Shown here one piece after another: positions 1 through 7,995 of a stretch of DNA of 64,000 nt (position 1 is its first letter; each line of letters opens with the position of its first letter). The DNA lies in assembly GCF_022631235.3 (NCBI RefSeq), contig NZ_CP093310.2:1674001-1738000 (forward strand), read 5' to 3'. The translations under genes were made by a program, and so were the position numbers. The notes beneath the pieces were generated by a model that had not been told where the DNA came from, made no database searches, and saw only the letters and a list, made by a program, of their open reading frames with translations. This DNA is from Psychrobacter raelei. Lineage in GTDB: Bacteria > Pseudomonadota > Gammaproteobacteria > Pseudomonadales > Moraxellaceae.

Positions 1-2
1 AA

Positions 3-305
3 CATACTCTACCCGATCAACAGCTAACAGCCTTAGATAACTTTAATTTCGAGAGAGATAAGTTTATTCGCACTGGTCAAGCTATTGCTAAATACATATG
101 GTCGATGGATAAAGATAAAAAAATAAGAACTGGGGATATGGTGCAACAAATCAAAAAAATCTTATACGATATTGATCCGAGTAAGCATCGTGAAGATGAA
201 ACAATTAAGACATGGTTGTCTAGTGTTGCTCCAGATTATGCGAAAAAGAAAGGTAGACCAAATAAAAACTCTCCCAAGGAAATTACCCTAATCATGAAAA
301 AATAA
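3..305 (+). CDS. 3' end of an unrecognised gene, cut by the window edge
   Basis: The reading frame is open from the first bases of the window to the TAA at 303-305, so this is the C-terminal 100 residues of a longer protein. An internal ATG at 105 would give 66 residues, but in-frame codons continue upstream of it. The visible tail is charged and lysine-rich, with a KKKGRPNKN stretch near the end that could touch nucleic acid. I do not recognise the family. A hairpin terminator follows, and the next gene is an AlpA-like regulator, so it is probably cargo of an integrated element. Confidence 0.55.
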   Translation, partial: HTLPDQQLTALDNFNFERDKFIRTGQAIAKYIWSMDKDKKIRTGDMVQQIKKILYDIDPSKHREDETIKTWLSSVAPDYAKKKGRPNKNSPKEITLIMKK

Positions 306-330
306 TTACCCGATACGCTATTTCCCCCGT

Positions 331-366
331 AAATCCCCATTACCACTAGGTATTGGGGATTTTCTA
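331..366 (+). terminator. Rho-independent terminator
   Basis: A 9-bp perfect inverted repeat, AAATCCCCA (331-339) and TGGGGATTT (354-362), is followed by a T-rich stretch. It sits 25 bases after the stop of the preceding gene and separates it from the alpA-like gene. Confidence 0.7.
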
Positions 367-460
367 TTTTATGCACCCTAATTATCATTCACTCCATACC
401 GTAGCACTTAATTCAAAGCCGTTACGGTTCAAATCAACCTGATTTTATGGAGTAAGTGAT

Positions 461-766
461 ATGACTAGTTCTATCAATACTGAAGTAATTAACTTCAATC
501 AAAACGCTACTAAAGATATTAAGCACGCAGCACCAAGCCAATATGCAAAATACTTACCACCGCAAGGAATGAGCAGAGCTAAAGACATTCTACCTTTCCT
601 ACCGTTTGGTCGTACTACCTTACATGAATGGAGCAATAATGGCCTATTTCCTGCCAGCATTAAACTATCTCCAACTATGGTGGCTTGGCGTAACTCTGAT
701 GTATTGGAGTGGCTTGAGAATCAAAAGCCTAGCACCGTCTCAAATGATGATTTAGAGAGGGCTTAA
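461..766 (+). CDS. AlpA-type helix-turn-helix regulator
   Basis: This 101-residue protein has a MerR/AlpA-like winged-helix segment in its middle (RTTLHEWSNNGLFPASIKL) followed by WRNSDVLEWLENQ, the usual ending of the phage AlpA family (PF05930). Family members control excision or integrase expression in P4-like satellites and genomic islands. The start at 461 has a good ribosome-binding site (GGAGTAAG). The next gene begins one base after its stop, so the two are cotranscribed. No integrase is visible in the window; it may lie upstream. The first 30 residues are not conserved-looking. Confidence 0.75.
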   Translation: MTSSINTEVINFNQNATKDIKHAAPSQYAKYLPPQGMSRAKDILPFLPFGRTTLHEWSNNGLFPASIKLSPTMVAWRNSDVLEWLENQKPSTVSNDDLERA

Positions 767-767
767 C

Positions 768-1040
768 ATGATACATATAAGCCACAACCAAACTGCTAGA
801 CAGATGGATATGATTATTGATCATTTTCAGAAAACTAAAGAAGAGCGAATAACAGCAATCAATCAAGATGATTGGTACATGATTTACATAGATGACGAGC
901 CATTAATAGCTGAGCACGCCGATAGTATTATGCGTTATTGGCAAGCTGAAACAATAGTGGAATTTATCAATGCATTAAATCTTGAAAAACAAGTCAGTAT
1001 TAGACATGTCATTCTTTTTGACTATAACCCTAATTTGTAA
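768..1040 (+). CDS. Hypothetical 90-residue protein in the alpA operon
   Basis: The ATG lies one base after the stop of the AlpA-like gene, which implies translational coupling. The product is a small, soluble, acidic protein containing DDWYMIYIDDEPLIAEHAD; I see no signal peptide, membrane segment or known motif. Its position between alpA and a DUF3987 gene is typical of small unknown genes in satellite-type islands. Function unknown. Confidence 0.6.
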   Translation: MIHISHNQTARQMDMIIDHFQKTKEERITAINQDDWYMIYIDDEPLIAEHADSIMRYWQAETIVEFINALNLEKQVSIRHVILFDYNPNL

Positions 1041-1107
1041 GAAAGACATAGTAGGTAAAACTCATTAAGAGTTTTCCAAGCTAATCAAACGACATAGTGA
1101 ATAAGCG

Positions 1108-1128
1108 CCAACCAGTTGAGCTGGTTGG
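1108..1128 (+). promoter_or_regulatory. Hairpin abutting the ribosome-binding site of the DUF3987 gene
   Basis: CCAACCAG (1108-1115) and CTGGTTGG (1121-1128) form a perfect 8-bp stem with a 5-base loop. The stem ends one base before the AAGGA ribosome-binding site (1130-1134) of the gene starting at 1142. There is no T-run, so it does not look like a terminator. It may modulate translation of the downstream gene; that role is inferred. Confidence 0.45.
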
Positions 1129-1141
1129 TAAGGAACATTAA

Positions 1142-2284
1142 ATGACTATTGAAATGAATAAATCTTGCACACGTGAAAAAGCCCCTACTAGCGACAGTAA
1201 GGGCTTAATTGCAAAGCTATCAGACTACCAACCAGCGACAGGCGAATCGCTGGCAGATGATGCAGTATTAAACCAACTTTATGACCTAGAATACTTTTTG
1301 GATCAACCAATAGGGCTTAATAGCAAACTACTTTATCTGCATGACAATATTAGCATAACTAACGGTCGTAATATAGGCGAAATAATGCCGACTAAAGATA
1401 TGATAGGGTTAGTATTGATAGATAACCAGGAGCAGCCAGCCAGTCTTGCTTGCTTTAACCCTAACAGAGATAGCAAGCCACTTATTACAGACGTAAGCCA
1501 GCCTTGTGCTTTTGTCATCGGTGACATAAGCCAAGATAGACAGTTATGGGCAGTTGATACTTTAGAAGATGGTATCAATCTATATCACCAGCTAAATGTT
1601 ATTAGCATGCAACCAGCCACCATATTAGTTAATTTAATTACATGGCAATTTGAGCCAATGGTTAAACATTTTGCTGAGGTACAGACCGTTTATCTTAACG
1701 TCACAGTTGATAAAAGACATAAGCTAGATAAGCTGGCTGGCGAAAATGTGAAAGCCATTCTCACCACTTTTGATATGTTGATAGAACTTCAGGCAGGCAA
1801 GCTCTTAGATGAGGTTATGGCCGAGGCTACTGTAATTGACATGCAGGACGAAGGTTGGGATGATCCTGAATCTCTGGCCAATAATCCAAGTGAGCCTACA
1901 CCTTACCCGATTGAAGCTTGGCAAGGATTGCTTAGAAGGGTTATAGAAAAAATTTCTTACCATGCACAGGTTACACCAGCAATGGCAGGACAATGCATAT
2001 TGGGTGCATTGGCACACATGGGCCAACGCTTCATTGATGCTCCAATAGGTCATACCCATATGCCAGCAAGTTTATATCTTATTACAGAAGGTGAAAGTGG
2101 TAGTGGTAAAAGTTTCGCAATGAACTTAAGTCATTATCAGATCAAGGCGAATGAGCATAAGCACTATAACACCTACCTTGAACGACTCAATCAGTGGGAA
2201 GCAGATAAAGCCAGTTTAAAAGGCAGAGAGCTGAAGGACTTTCTAAGTACCAACCCAAAACCCCATAACCCTACTGACCCCTGC
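1142..2284 (+). pseudogene. DUF3987 helicase/primase-like gene, 3' end lost to an IS
   Basis: About 381 native residues remain. Near residue 318 there is a Walker A motif, GESGSGKS, preceded by a segment beginning YPIEAWQGLLRRVIEKIS, the layout of DUF3987 (YfjI-like) proteins found with AlpA in prophages and islands; these are thought to act in element replication. The frame runs on into the IS3 element and stops at 2318-2320, adding about 11 foreign residues. Walker B and the rest of the ATPase domain are missing, so the product should be inactive. A strong AAGGA site and a hairpin precede the start. The matching 3' part is not found on the other side of the IS. Confidence 0.75.
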
Positions 2285-2320
2285 TGTCAAATCCGTACAA
2301 TTAAACTTGGGAGATTTTAA

Positions 2321-3139
2321 CTACGCAGCTTGACGATAATAATTAAACCACACCTGTCTTGGCGATTTATAGCCTAAACTCTTTTGAATCCTCGTTTGGT
2401 TGTAATACAGCTCAATATAGCCAATGATATCGCTGATCGCTGCAAATCTTGTTTTGTAGTCTTGGTGATATACCAGCTCATTCTTTAATACGCCCCAGAA
2501 GCTCTCTATTGGAGCGTTGTCATAGCAATTACCTTTGCCACTCATTGAGCCTGTAAATTGCTGCTGCTTGATGATCTTGTGATAGGCATGGCTGCAGTAC
2601 TGGCTACCTCTATCAGAGTGAACTATTAGCCCTTTGCTGGGTCGTTTGTTCTTAATGGCCATATTGAGTGCACGGCATACTAGATCCGCAGTCATACGTT
2701 TGTTGATGGCATAGCCGACCAGTTCTTTGGTATACAAGTCTTTAACACCAGCCAAGTACAGCCAGCCCTCGTTTGTCCAGATATAAGTAATATCACTGAC
2801 CCAAGATTGATTAGGTCGACTGGCTTCAAACTTTTGATCCAGCACGTTTGGATAAACTAGCTTGTTATGGTCTGAGTCCGTTGTCACTTTAAAGCGCTTA
2901 TGACGTCTACATTTTATGTCATGTTCTTCCTTGATACTACGTACCATATACCTGCTAACTTCATGCCCTTGTTGGTTTAAATAAGCATGCAGACGCTCAT
3001 AGCCATATCGCTCTTTGGTTTCACTGTGTGCAGCCTTTACAAGCAGTTCACAGTGATTACGATGTATTTGCTGAGCACTGATATTACGCTTGATCCAGTC
3101 ATAGTAGCTTGATAGTTTGGTATCAAATGTTTTGCACAT
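2321..3139 (-). CDS. IS3-family transposase OrfB (DDE integrase core)
   Basis: The product is a 272-residue integrase-core protein. The DDE triad can be placed at the Asp in WVSDITYIW, the Asp in IVHSDRGSQY and the Glu in NAPIESFWG. An HTH_21-like segment (ERYGYERLHAYLNQQGHEVS) lies near the N terminus. The ATG at 3139 is only the first in-frame ATG. The same frame is open back to 3220, where it joins orfA through a slippery heptamer, so the working transposase is probably an OrfAB fusion. Confidence 0.9.
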   Translation of the reverse strand: MCKTFDTKLSSYYDWIKRNISAQQIHRNHCELLVKAAHSETKERYGYERLHAYLNQQGHEVSRYMVRSIKEEHDIKCRRHKRFKVTTDSDHNKLVYPNVLDQKFEASRPNQSWVSDITYIWTNEGWLYLAGVKDLYTKELVGYAINKRMTADLVCRALNMAIKNKRPSKGLIVHSDRGSQYCSHAYHKIIKQQQFTGSMSGKGNCYDNAPIESFWGVLKNELVYHQDYKTRFAAISDIIGYIELYYNQTRIQKSLGYKSPRQVWFNYYRQAA

Positions 3140-3186
3140 GGCTGTGATACTGAATTGAGTCTTGTAATGGTCAATAAAGGCGTACC

Positions 3187-3486
3187 TTACTGACCGTTCC
3201 TTGCAAAGTACGCCGTGGCCTTTTTTAATATTTCACGCTCTTCTTGTGCAATCTTCAACTCTCGCTTTAAACGCTTAATTTCTTCAAGGGCTGAAACGAG
3301 CTCTGGATCGTATTGCTTAGTGCCTTTGAGTTTGCCTTGATTGGCTTTATTATGCCAGTTGGATAAGGTTTGCATCGCTATGCCAAGCTGCTTTGCAGTC
3401 GCTGAGATATTGCCGTTATTGTCTGCTATCTTCTTGACGGCTTCTGCTTTAAATTCTGTGCTGTAAGTTCTAATTTTCTTAGTCAT
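3187..3486 (-). CDS. IS3-family OrfA (helix-turn-helix protein)
   Basis: A 99-residue HTH_Tnp_1 protein: an N-terminal helix-turn-helix (TYSTEFKAEAVKKIADNNGN) followed by a leucine-zipper-like coiled coil (ALEEIKRLKRELKIAQEEREILKKA). It binds the IS ends and regulates or joins the transposase. The coiled coil ends right at the AAAAAAG slippery site, as in other IS3 elements. A GGAG-like site precedes its ATG. Confidence 0.88.
   Translation of the reverse strand: MTKKIRTYSTEFKAEAVKKIADNNGNISATAKQLGIAMQTLSNWHNKANQGKLKGTKQYDPELVSALEEIKRLKRELKIAQEEREILKKATAYFARNGQ
3220..3226 (-). other. Programmed -1 frameshift heptamer AAAAAAG
   Basis: On the minus strand orfA reads TTA AAA AAG. Slipping back one base there continues as GGC CAC GGC, which is open for 27 codons up to the orfB ATG at 3139 and encodes a normal OrfB N terminus (RYAFIDHYKTQFSI). 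The A6G heptamer is the standard IS3-family site for making OrfAB. Confidence 0.8.
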
Positions 3487-3541
3487 GGTAAACTCCTGTT
3501 ATTGTGCTTAGTTTACCAAGTTTATCTCTACGGTTTCTTCA

Positions 3542-4391
3542 GCATAGCTCACTTAAACAAAACTGGGCAAGACTGGCGGATAACTTCGATATTATCTTTA
3601 CCACTGAACAAAGTATCGAAGCGCTTAAACAAACCATCTTACAGCTAGCAGTAATGGGTAAACTGGTACCGCAAAATCCTGATGATGAGCCTGCTTCGGT
3701 GTTGCTAAAGCAGGTTGAGACAGAGAAAAATAGATTAATCAAAGAAGAGTCATTAAGAACAAAAGCTAAGATTGATATTGAAGAAGATGAGAAATACATT
3801 ACTCAACCTCTGGGATGGGCATGGATTCGTTTGGGTAATTTGGCAAAATTTATTGATTATCGAGGTAAAACTCCGCAAAAAATTGATCAAGGTATAAGAC
3901 TGATTACTGCTAAAAATATCAGATATGGATATATTGATTTAAATCCAGAAGAGTTTGTTTCTGAGCAAGAATATATCAACTGGATGACTAGAGGCTTCCC
4001 TCGCAAAGGTGATACTTTATTCACACCAGAAGCTCCTTTAGGCAATGCTGCTAACATTGATCTTGATGAGAAGTTTGCGTTAGCTCAAAGAGCAATTTGC
4101 TTTCAATGGCATGAAATACAAATTAATGACTTTATGCTAATTCAACTTTTAGCCACACCTTTTCAATCACAATTAAAAGAAAATGCAACAGGTATGACTG
4201 CAACAGGGATTAAAGCTTCTAAGCTTAAAGAGATTCCTATAATAATTCCCCCATTAGCCGAACAAAAGCGTATTGTCGCAAAAGTCGATGAACTAATGGC
4301 GATTTGCGAACAGCTTAAAGAGCAATTACAGCAATCGCAGCAGACTCAAGTGAATTTGACCGATGCCTTAGTTGATCAAGCGCTTGCTTAA
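3542..4391 (+). pseudogene. hsdS: hsdS remnant: C-terminal half of a type I restriction specificity subunit
   Basis: About 282 native residues remain. They begin inside the central conserved region (LADNFDIIFTTEQSIEALKQTILQLAVMGKLVPQ), continue through the second target-recognition domain (residues from QPLGWAWIRLGNLAKF), and end with the distal repeat PPLAEQKRIVAKVDELMAICEQLKEQL plus coiled coil. Full HsdS proteins have about 400-450 residues, so the first recognition domain is gone. The open frame starts at an ATG at 3504 inside the IS3 end. No hsdM or hsdR is in the window. A strong terminator follows. A half-sized S subunit could in principle dimerise, but with no partners here I treat it as a remnant. 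Confidence 0.8.
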
Positions 4392-4416
4392 ATTAATTCA
4401 GTCTAAATGTATAACG

Positions 4417-4442
4417 AAAAACCTGCCAGCCGGCAGGTTTTT
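4417..4442 (+). terminator. Rho-independent terminator after the hsdS remnant
   Basis: An 11-bp stem, AAAAACCTGCC (4417-4427) and GGCAGGTTTTT (4432-4442), with a 4-base loop and a T-run, 25 bases after the hsdS stop. Confidence 0.85.
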
Positions 4443-4575
4443 TTATTGCTTATCAGGAAGATAAACAAACATCTTTATACACGTTAAATACTGGTATTCC
4501 ATTTCGTAAAAGCTGCTATGCTGATTCCGTATTAAAAAACTTGTAGATTGACTCAAATAACTATTTAAAAAGAGA

Positions 4576-5767
4576 CTCTGCACACGACAAAAAAAACAAA
4601 AAAGTCTGTTAAAGCAAAGGCATAATAGTGATTTTTAAGACGAATCAGACCATGCCAAACTTTAACAGACTTAGTGAAACTTTAACCCAAAACCTGAGTA
4701 TGAACAAGGCAAGAATCACATGTTTGAGCCTAATGATAATAGCCCTGATTACTGCTCAAAGCAGTAATCTTAAAAAAAATAGCAAGACACCTCCCTAAGG
4801 GTGGCAAGACCGACAGCCACTATCGCAGACTACAGCGATTTTTTGCCGAAGCGAGGATAGACTACGATCAATTAGCTTTAATGATATATCGACTATTTGG
4901 GCTAGGCAAAGTCACCTTAACCATTGACCGCACCAACTGGAAATGGGGTAAAAGTAACCTCAACATCTTTATGCTAGGGGTGGTATATAAAGGGATAGCC
5001 ATCCCCTTATACTGGCAAATGCTAGATAAGCGAGGTAATACAAACCATCTTGAACGCTGTGAACTTATTGAGCGGTTTATCAAACAATTTGGCAAAGATA
5101 ACCTTGAGATGATAGTAGCGGACAGAGAGTTTGTTGGCGAAAAATGGTTTAACTGGCTCACCAATAATCACATACCCTTTGCCATACGGATTAAGAAGAA
5201 CAGTAAAGTTAAGAATCATCATGGCAAGTTGGTACAGATTAAAGAGTTATTGCGCCATGTTAGCCATCAAGAAACATATCGACATGGGCGAATACTGACT
5301 GTCGATGGTTGTTTGGTTCGAGTATTTGCCAAGCGTGATAAAGACTATGGTTTAGTGATTGTCGCAACCAATCAACTAGAAACAGTGGATGCGATGACAA
5401 GCTATGCTAAGCGTTGGGAGATTGAGACTTTATTTGCTTGTTTAAAGGGGCGTGGCTTTAATCTTGAAGATACCCACTTAACCCATCTTGATCGGGTCAG
5501 TAAATTAGTCGCAGTGAACGCCTTAGCATTTTGTTGGGCTTATCATGTCGGTATTTATAAAGACAAAGATAAGCCGTTAAAACGCAAGTTGAAGTCAAAC
5601 GCTCGACCTCAAGCCAGTTTGTTTGTGCTTGGCCTGGATGTGTTGATTGAGGGCCTGCGCTTGGTGTTTTTTAACAATGATAAGACTGTACTTCGACAGT
5701 TAGTTAGCTTTTTAACCCCTAAACCTATGAAAATTGGGTGGGGATAATTTTTTTGTCGTGTGCAGAG
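4576..5767 (+). mobile_element. IS4-family insertion sequence with 9-bp target duplication
   Basis: Perfect 20-bp terminal inverted repeats start CTCTGCACACGAC at 4576-4595 and end GTCGTGTGCAGAG at 5748-5767. They are flanked by the direct repeat AAAAAGAGA at 4567-4575 and 5768-5776, so this was a clean insertion just upstream of the 80-residue gene at 5784. It contains one transposase gene on the plus strand, which is frameshifted. The total length of 1,192 bp fits the family. Confidence 0.92.
4652..5747 (+). pseudogene. IS4-family transposase, frameshifted in an A8 tract
   Basis: The first reading frame (4652-4798) gives MPNFNRLSETLTQN and onward for 48 residues, then stops. The second frame gives SHYRRLQRFFAEARIDYDQ followed by the rest of the transposase, with an ATG at 4881 but coding upstream of it. 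Removing one A from the run of eight A near 4771-4778 joins the frames as SSNLKKIARHLPKGG, giving one protein of about 365 residues. DDE residues are the Asp in TIDRTNW, the Asp in VADREF and the Glu in YAKRWEIETLF, which also matches the IS4 Y-x2-R-x3-E signature. It is probably inactive unless slippage on the A-tract restores the frame. Confidence 0.85.
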
Positions 5768-5783
5768 AAAAAGAGAAATAAAA

Positions 5784-6026
5784 ATGAAAATACTCAAATC
5801 AATAGATAGCTTTTTTACTAAGACCGCTACGGTGCTAGATCAGGCCGCTAAGGACATTGATAAATCAACTGAGGCTATGCTCGAACGCGATGAAATAAGG
5901 CATAACAAAGTATTAGAAGAACATGAAAAAATAAGGGAACAGTTAGTCATTGACGGTGGCTATGAATCTGAAGAAGCTATGGAGATTGCAATTAAAAAAA
6001 GAAGAGACTACTTAAGAGGTAATTAA
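5784..6026 (+). CDS. Hypothetical 80-residue charged helical protein
   Basis: The ATG at 5784 (MKILKSIDSFFTKTATVLD) is the likely start; the longer frame from 5760 begins inside the IS4 end. The product is rich in Glu and Lys and probably a long helix (RHNKVLEEHEKIREQL) with no signal or membrane segment. I do not recognise it. The IS4 element inserted about 8 bases upstream of the start, so it may have lost its own promoter. A strong terminator follows its stop. Confidence 0.5.
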   Translation: MKILKSIDSFFTKTATVLDQAAKDIDKSTEAMLERDEIRHNKVLEEHEKIREQLVIDGGYESEEAMEIAIKKRRDYLRGN

Positions 6027-6067
6027 ATAAACATCAGCTTATAACATCTATCTGTTACTTACTAATG

Positions 6068-6096
6068 AAAGAACCTGCCTTTGGCAGGTTCTTTTT
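6068..6096 (+). terminator. Rho-independent terminator
   Basis: A perfect 12-bp stem, AAAGAACCTGCC (6068-6079) and GGCAGGTTCTTT (6083-6094), with a TTT loop and further T residues. It lies about 40 bases after the 80-residue gene. Its ACCTGCC core resembles the terminator at 4417. Confidence 0.88.
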
Positions 6097-6119
6097 ATTA
6101 ATTTGGATAGCCAGAGGAC

Positions 6120-7397
6120 GTTCAAAACTCTGTGTCAACTAAATTAAAGACGCATCACCGAATCTAATCGACCAGGGAAATAGATAGACAGCTGCATCAT
6201 TGTCTGTCCCCAATTACTAATCGGCATCGTCCACTTGGCACTGGCATTTAACATACCAACATACAACAATTTGAGCAAGCTGGTTTCATTCGGGAAAGCG
6301 CCTTTGGTTTTAGTGAGTTTACGAAACTGACGATGTACCGCTTCCACCTCATTGGTGGTATAAATAGGCTTTCTGACTGCTTCAGGATATTTAAAATAGG
6401 CAGATAGCAAATGCCACTTGTCCCGCCAAGACTTAATCACCGCCGGATACTGATCGCCCCAAACAGCCTCTAAATCATCAAGAGCCAGTTCAGCTGACTC
6501 CTTATTAACTGCCTTATAAACAGGCTTTAAATCGCGCATAAAGGCTTTTTGATCACGACTAGCTACATAACGGATACTATTACGGATTTGGTGAATCACA
6601 CACAGCTGTACTTCTGTATTGGGGAAAATGGCATTGATGGCTTCAGGAAAACCCTTTAGGCCATCCACACAAGCGATGAGAATATCTTGTACGCCACGAT
6701 TGTGTAAATCTGTGAGCACAGATAGCCAGTAGTTTGCCCCTTCGCTTTCAGAGCAGTACAGACCAATGAGTTCTTTTTTGCCTTCGGTATTAAGTGCCAA
6801 TAGCGTGTAAATGGCTTTGCTGACATAGCGTCCTTCGTCTTTGACCTTGTAGTGAATCGCATCAAGCCAGACAAACGGATAAACGCTGTCGAGTGGACGA
6901 GATTGCCATGCTTTAAGCTGCGGTATCAGCTCATCAGTGATGCTACTGATGGTGGCCTCTGAGACCTCAAGTTGGTAGATCTCAGCAATGTGGTGGCGTA
7001 TGTCACGGTAACTCATGCCATGAGAAAATAGCGATAGGATGCGGCTGTCGATCTCAGCGGTGAGTTTAGTTTGATGTTTCTTGACCAACACAGGCTCATA
7101 TTCACCGTTACGATCTCGTGGCGTTTCAAGCTCGAAGCTGCCTGCCGCTGATTTGACGGTCTTTTTGCTGTAACCGTTACGACGGTTGCTTGTAGAACTT
7201 TGTTCAAGGTGGCTTTGTATTTCGGCATTTAAGGCAGCTTCGGTGAGCTGTTTGATGAGTGGAGCTAGTACCCCGTCACTGCCTGTGATAGGTTTACCTG
7301 CTTGAATGCCTTTTAAGGCTTCGTTAAAGTCAAAGTTTTGCATGGTGTCATTCCTTATTTTTTACATAGTTTAGGGGAATGACACAGAATTTTGAAC
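6120..7397 (-). mobile_element. IS256-family insertion sequence, about 1,278 bp
   Basis: The outer ends are near-identical inverted repeats: GTTCAAAACTCTGTGTC at the left (6120-6136) and its complement with one mismatch at the right (7381-7397). They enclose one intact transposase gene. The 8 bases outside each end (CAGAGGAC and ACTACCGC) do not match, so no target duplication is seen with these boundaries. The true ends may lie a few bases further out, or one flank has been deleted. It cuts into a GHKL-type gene fragment on its right. Confidence 0.85.
6144..7343 (-). CDS. IS256-family transposase (Transposase_mut)
   Basis: A full-length 399-residue mutator-type transposase. The N-terminal half has SYRDIRHHIAEIYQLEVSEATISSITDELIPQLKAWQSRPL; the catalytic core includes PFVWLDAIHYKVKDEG (first Asp), DILIACVDGLKGFPEAI (second Asp) and YTTNEVEAVHRQFRKLTK (catalytic Glu). 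No frameshift is visible, so the element may be active. The ATG at 7343 is the only sensible start. Confidence 0.93.
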   Translation of the reverse strand: MQNFDFNEALKGIQAGKPITGSDGVLAPLIKQLTEAALNAEIQSHLEQSSTSNRRNGYSKKTVKSAAGSFELETPRDRNGEYEPVLVKKHQTKLTAEIDSRILSLFSHGMSYRDIRHHIAEIYQLEVSEATISSITDELIPQLKAWQSRPLDSVYPFVWLDAIHYKVKDEGRYVSKAIYTLLALNTEGKKELIGLYCSESEGANYWLSVLTDLHNRGVQDILIACVDGLKGFPEAINAIFPNTEVQLCVIHQIRNSIRYVASRDQKAFMRDLKPVYKAVNKESAELALDDLEAVWGDQYPAVIKSWRDKWHLLSAYFKYPEAVRKPIYTTNEVEAVHRQFRKLTKTKGAFPNETSLLKLLYVGMLNASAKWTMPISNWGQTMMQLSIYFPGRLDSVMRL

Positions 7398-7410
7398 ACT
7401 ACCGCACTGA

Positions 7411-7607
7411 CTACTCAAGAGGGCTTTTTGTTCTAATTATCATGGCTTTAATGAGTTCCTCCCTACTCATTCCATTACCATTGTCTACAATTGAAACTTT
7501 CACAGCTAGGTCAGCCTCAAAGATGATCTCAACCTTGCTTACTCCCGCGGTGATATTCTTATCAATGACGTATGCCAATGCAGTATCTAATTTATATCCA
7601 TTATCTC
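7411..7607 (-). pseudogene. Remnant of a GHKL/HATPase_c_3 ATP-binding gene
   Basis: On the minus strand a 64-residue open stretch reads RDNGYKLDTALAYVIDKNI, then VDNGNGMSREELIKAM and KSPLE. This matches the N-box (normally A-x2-x-IDNS) and the D-x-G-x-G-M box of HSP90/MutL/MORC-like ATPases, many of which lie in defence islands. A stop occurs on both sides, and a plausible continuation upstream (CSLKR just before a stop) is in another frame. The 3' side runs into the IS256 end at 7397. It is a broken, out-of-frame fragment with no start. The plus-strand open frame at 7379-7612 is its shadow. Confidence 0.6.
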
Positions 7608-7612
7608 TTTAA

Positions 7613-7995
7613 ACTACATAAGATGCAGCGTTTGGTGGACTGTGGATCATGAATGATATTCTTTTCACCTTCCCTGAGCGACGTGCTATCAATATACCTA
7701 ATTTCACTAGCGCCTCTTCCTAACGAACTGCATATTATTAATGAGCCTAGTTTAGGTCTATATCGTTATTTTGCCCCTATGAAGCGTATTGATAATACGA
7801 CAGATAGTGTCGCATTTAAGTTCATGGATGTATATTTAGTTATAAAAAAGCCCCTATACCATATATTAGTATAAGAGCTATGAGCGTGAAATCTTCACAA
7901 AACTATTTTTAAACTATAAGTTGCTAGTTATCAATGTTTTATTTGCCATTTAATACAAGCGTAAACTAAGAATGATTTATGAGCATATGAATGGC
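7613..7995. other. Non-coding or degenerate stretch
   Basis: No convincing gene. A plus-strand frame at 7653-7874 lacks a ribosome-binding site and resembles no family. The minus strand at about 7615-7730 reads ASEIRYIDSTSLREGEKNI followed by a few more residues, and may be further debris of the gene whose GHKL fragment lies at 7411-7607. AT-rich throughout. Confidence 0.4.

Larger units (their letters stand above)
2285..3541 (-). mobile_element. IS3-family insertion sequence, about 1,257 bp
   Basis: The element carries orfA and orfB on the minus strand. Its ends form imperfect 26-bp terminal inverted repeats, both starting TG and sharing CCGTA and TAAACTTGG (left core at 2302-2310, right core at 3516-3524); by my hand alignment 19 of 26 positions match. 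The flanking bases (CTGC to the left, GCAT to the right) show no target duplication, and the flanking genes are unrelated (DUF3987 and hsdS). This points to a deletion or recombination at the IS rather than a simple insertion. Confidence 0.85.

Noticed and set aside
7379..7612. Plus-strand 77-residue open frame next to the IS256 element
   Set aside because: It starts inside the IS end, and the opposite strand encodes recognisable GHKL-ATPase motifs, so it is a shadow frame.
7653..7874. Plus-strand 73-residue open frame
   Set aside because: No ribosome-binding site, no family resemblance, and it lies in degenerate DNA between IS256 and the secreted-protein gene.
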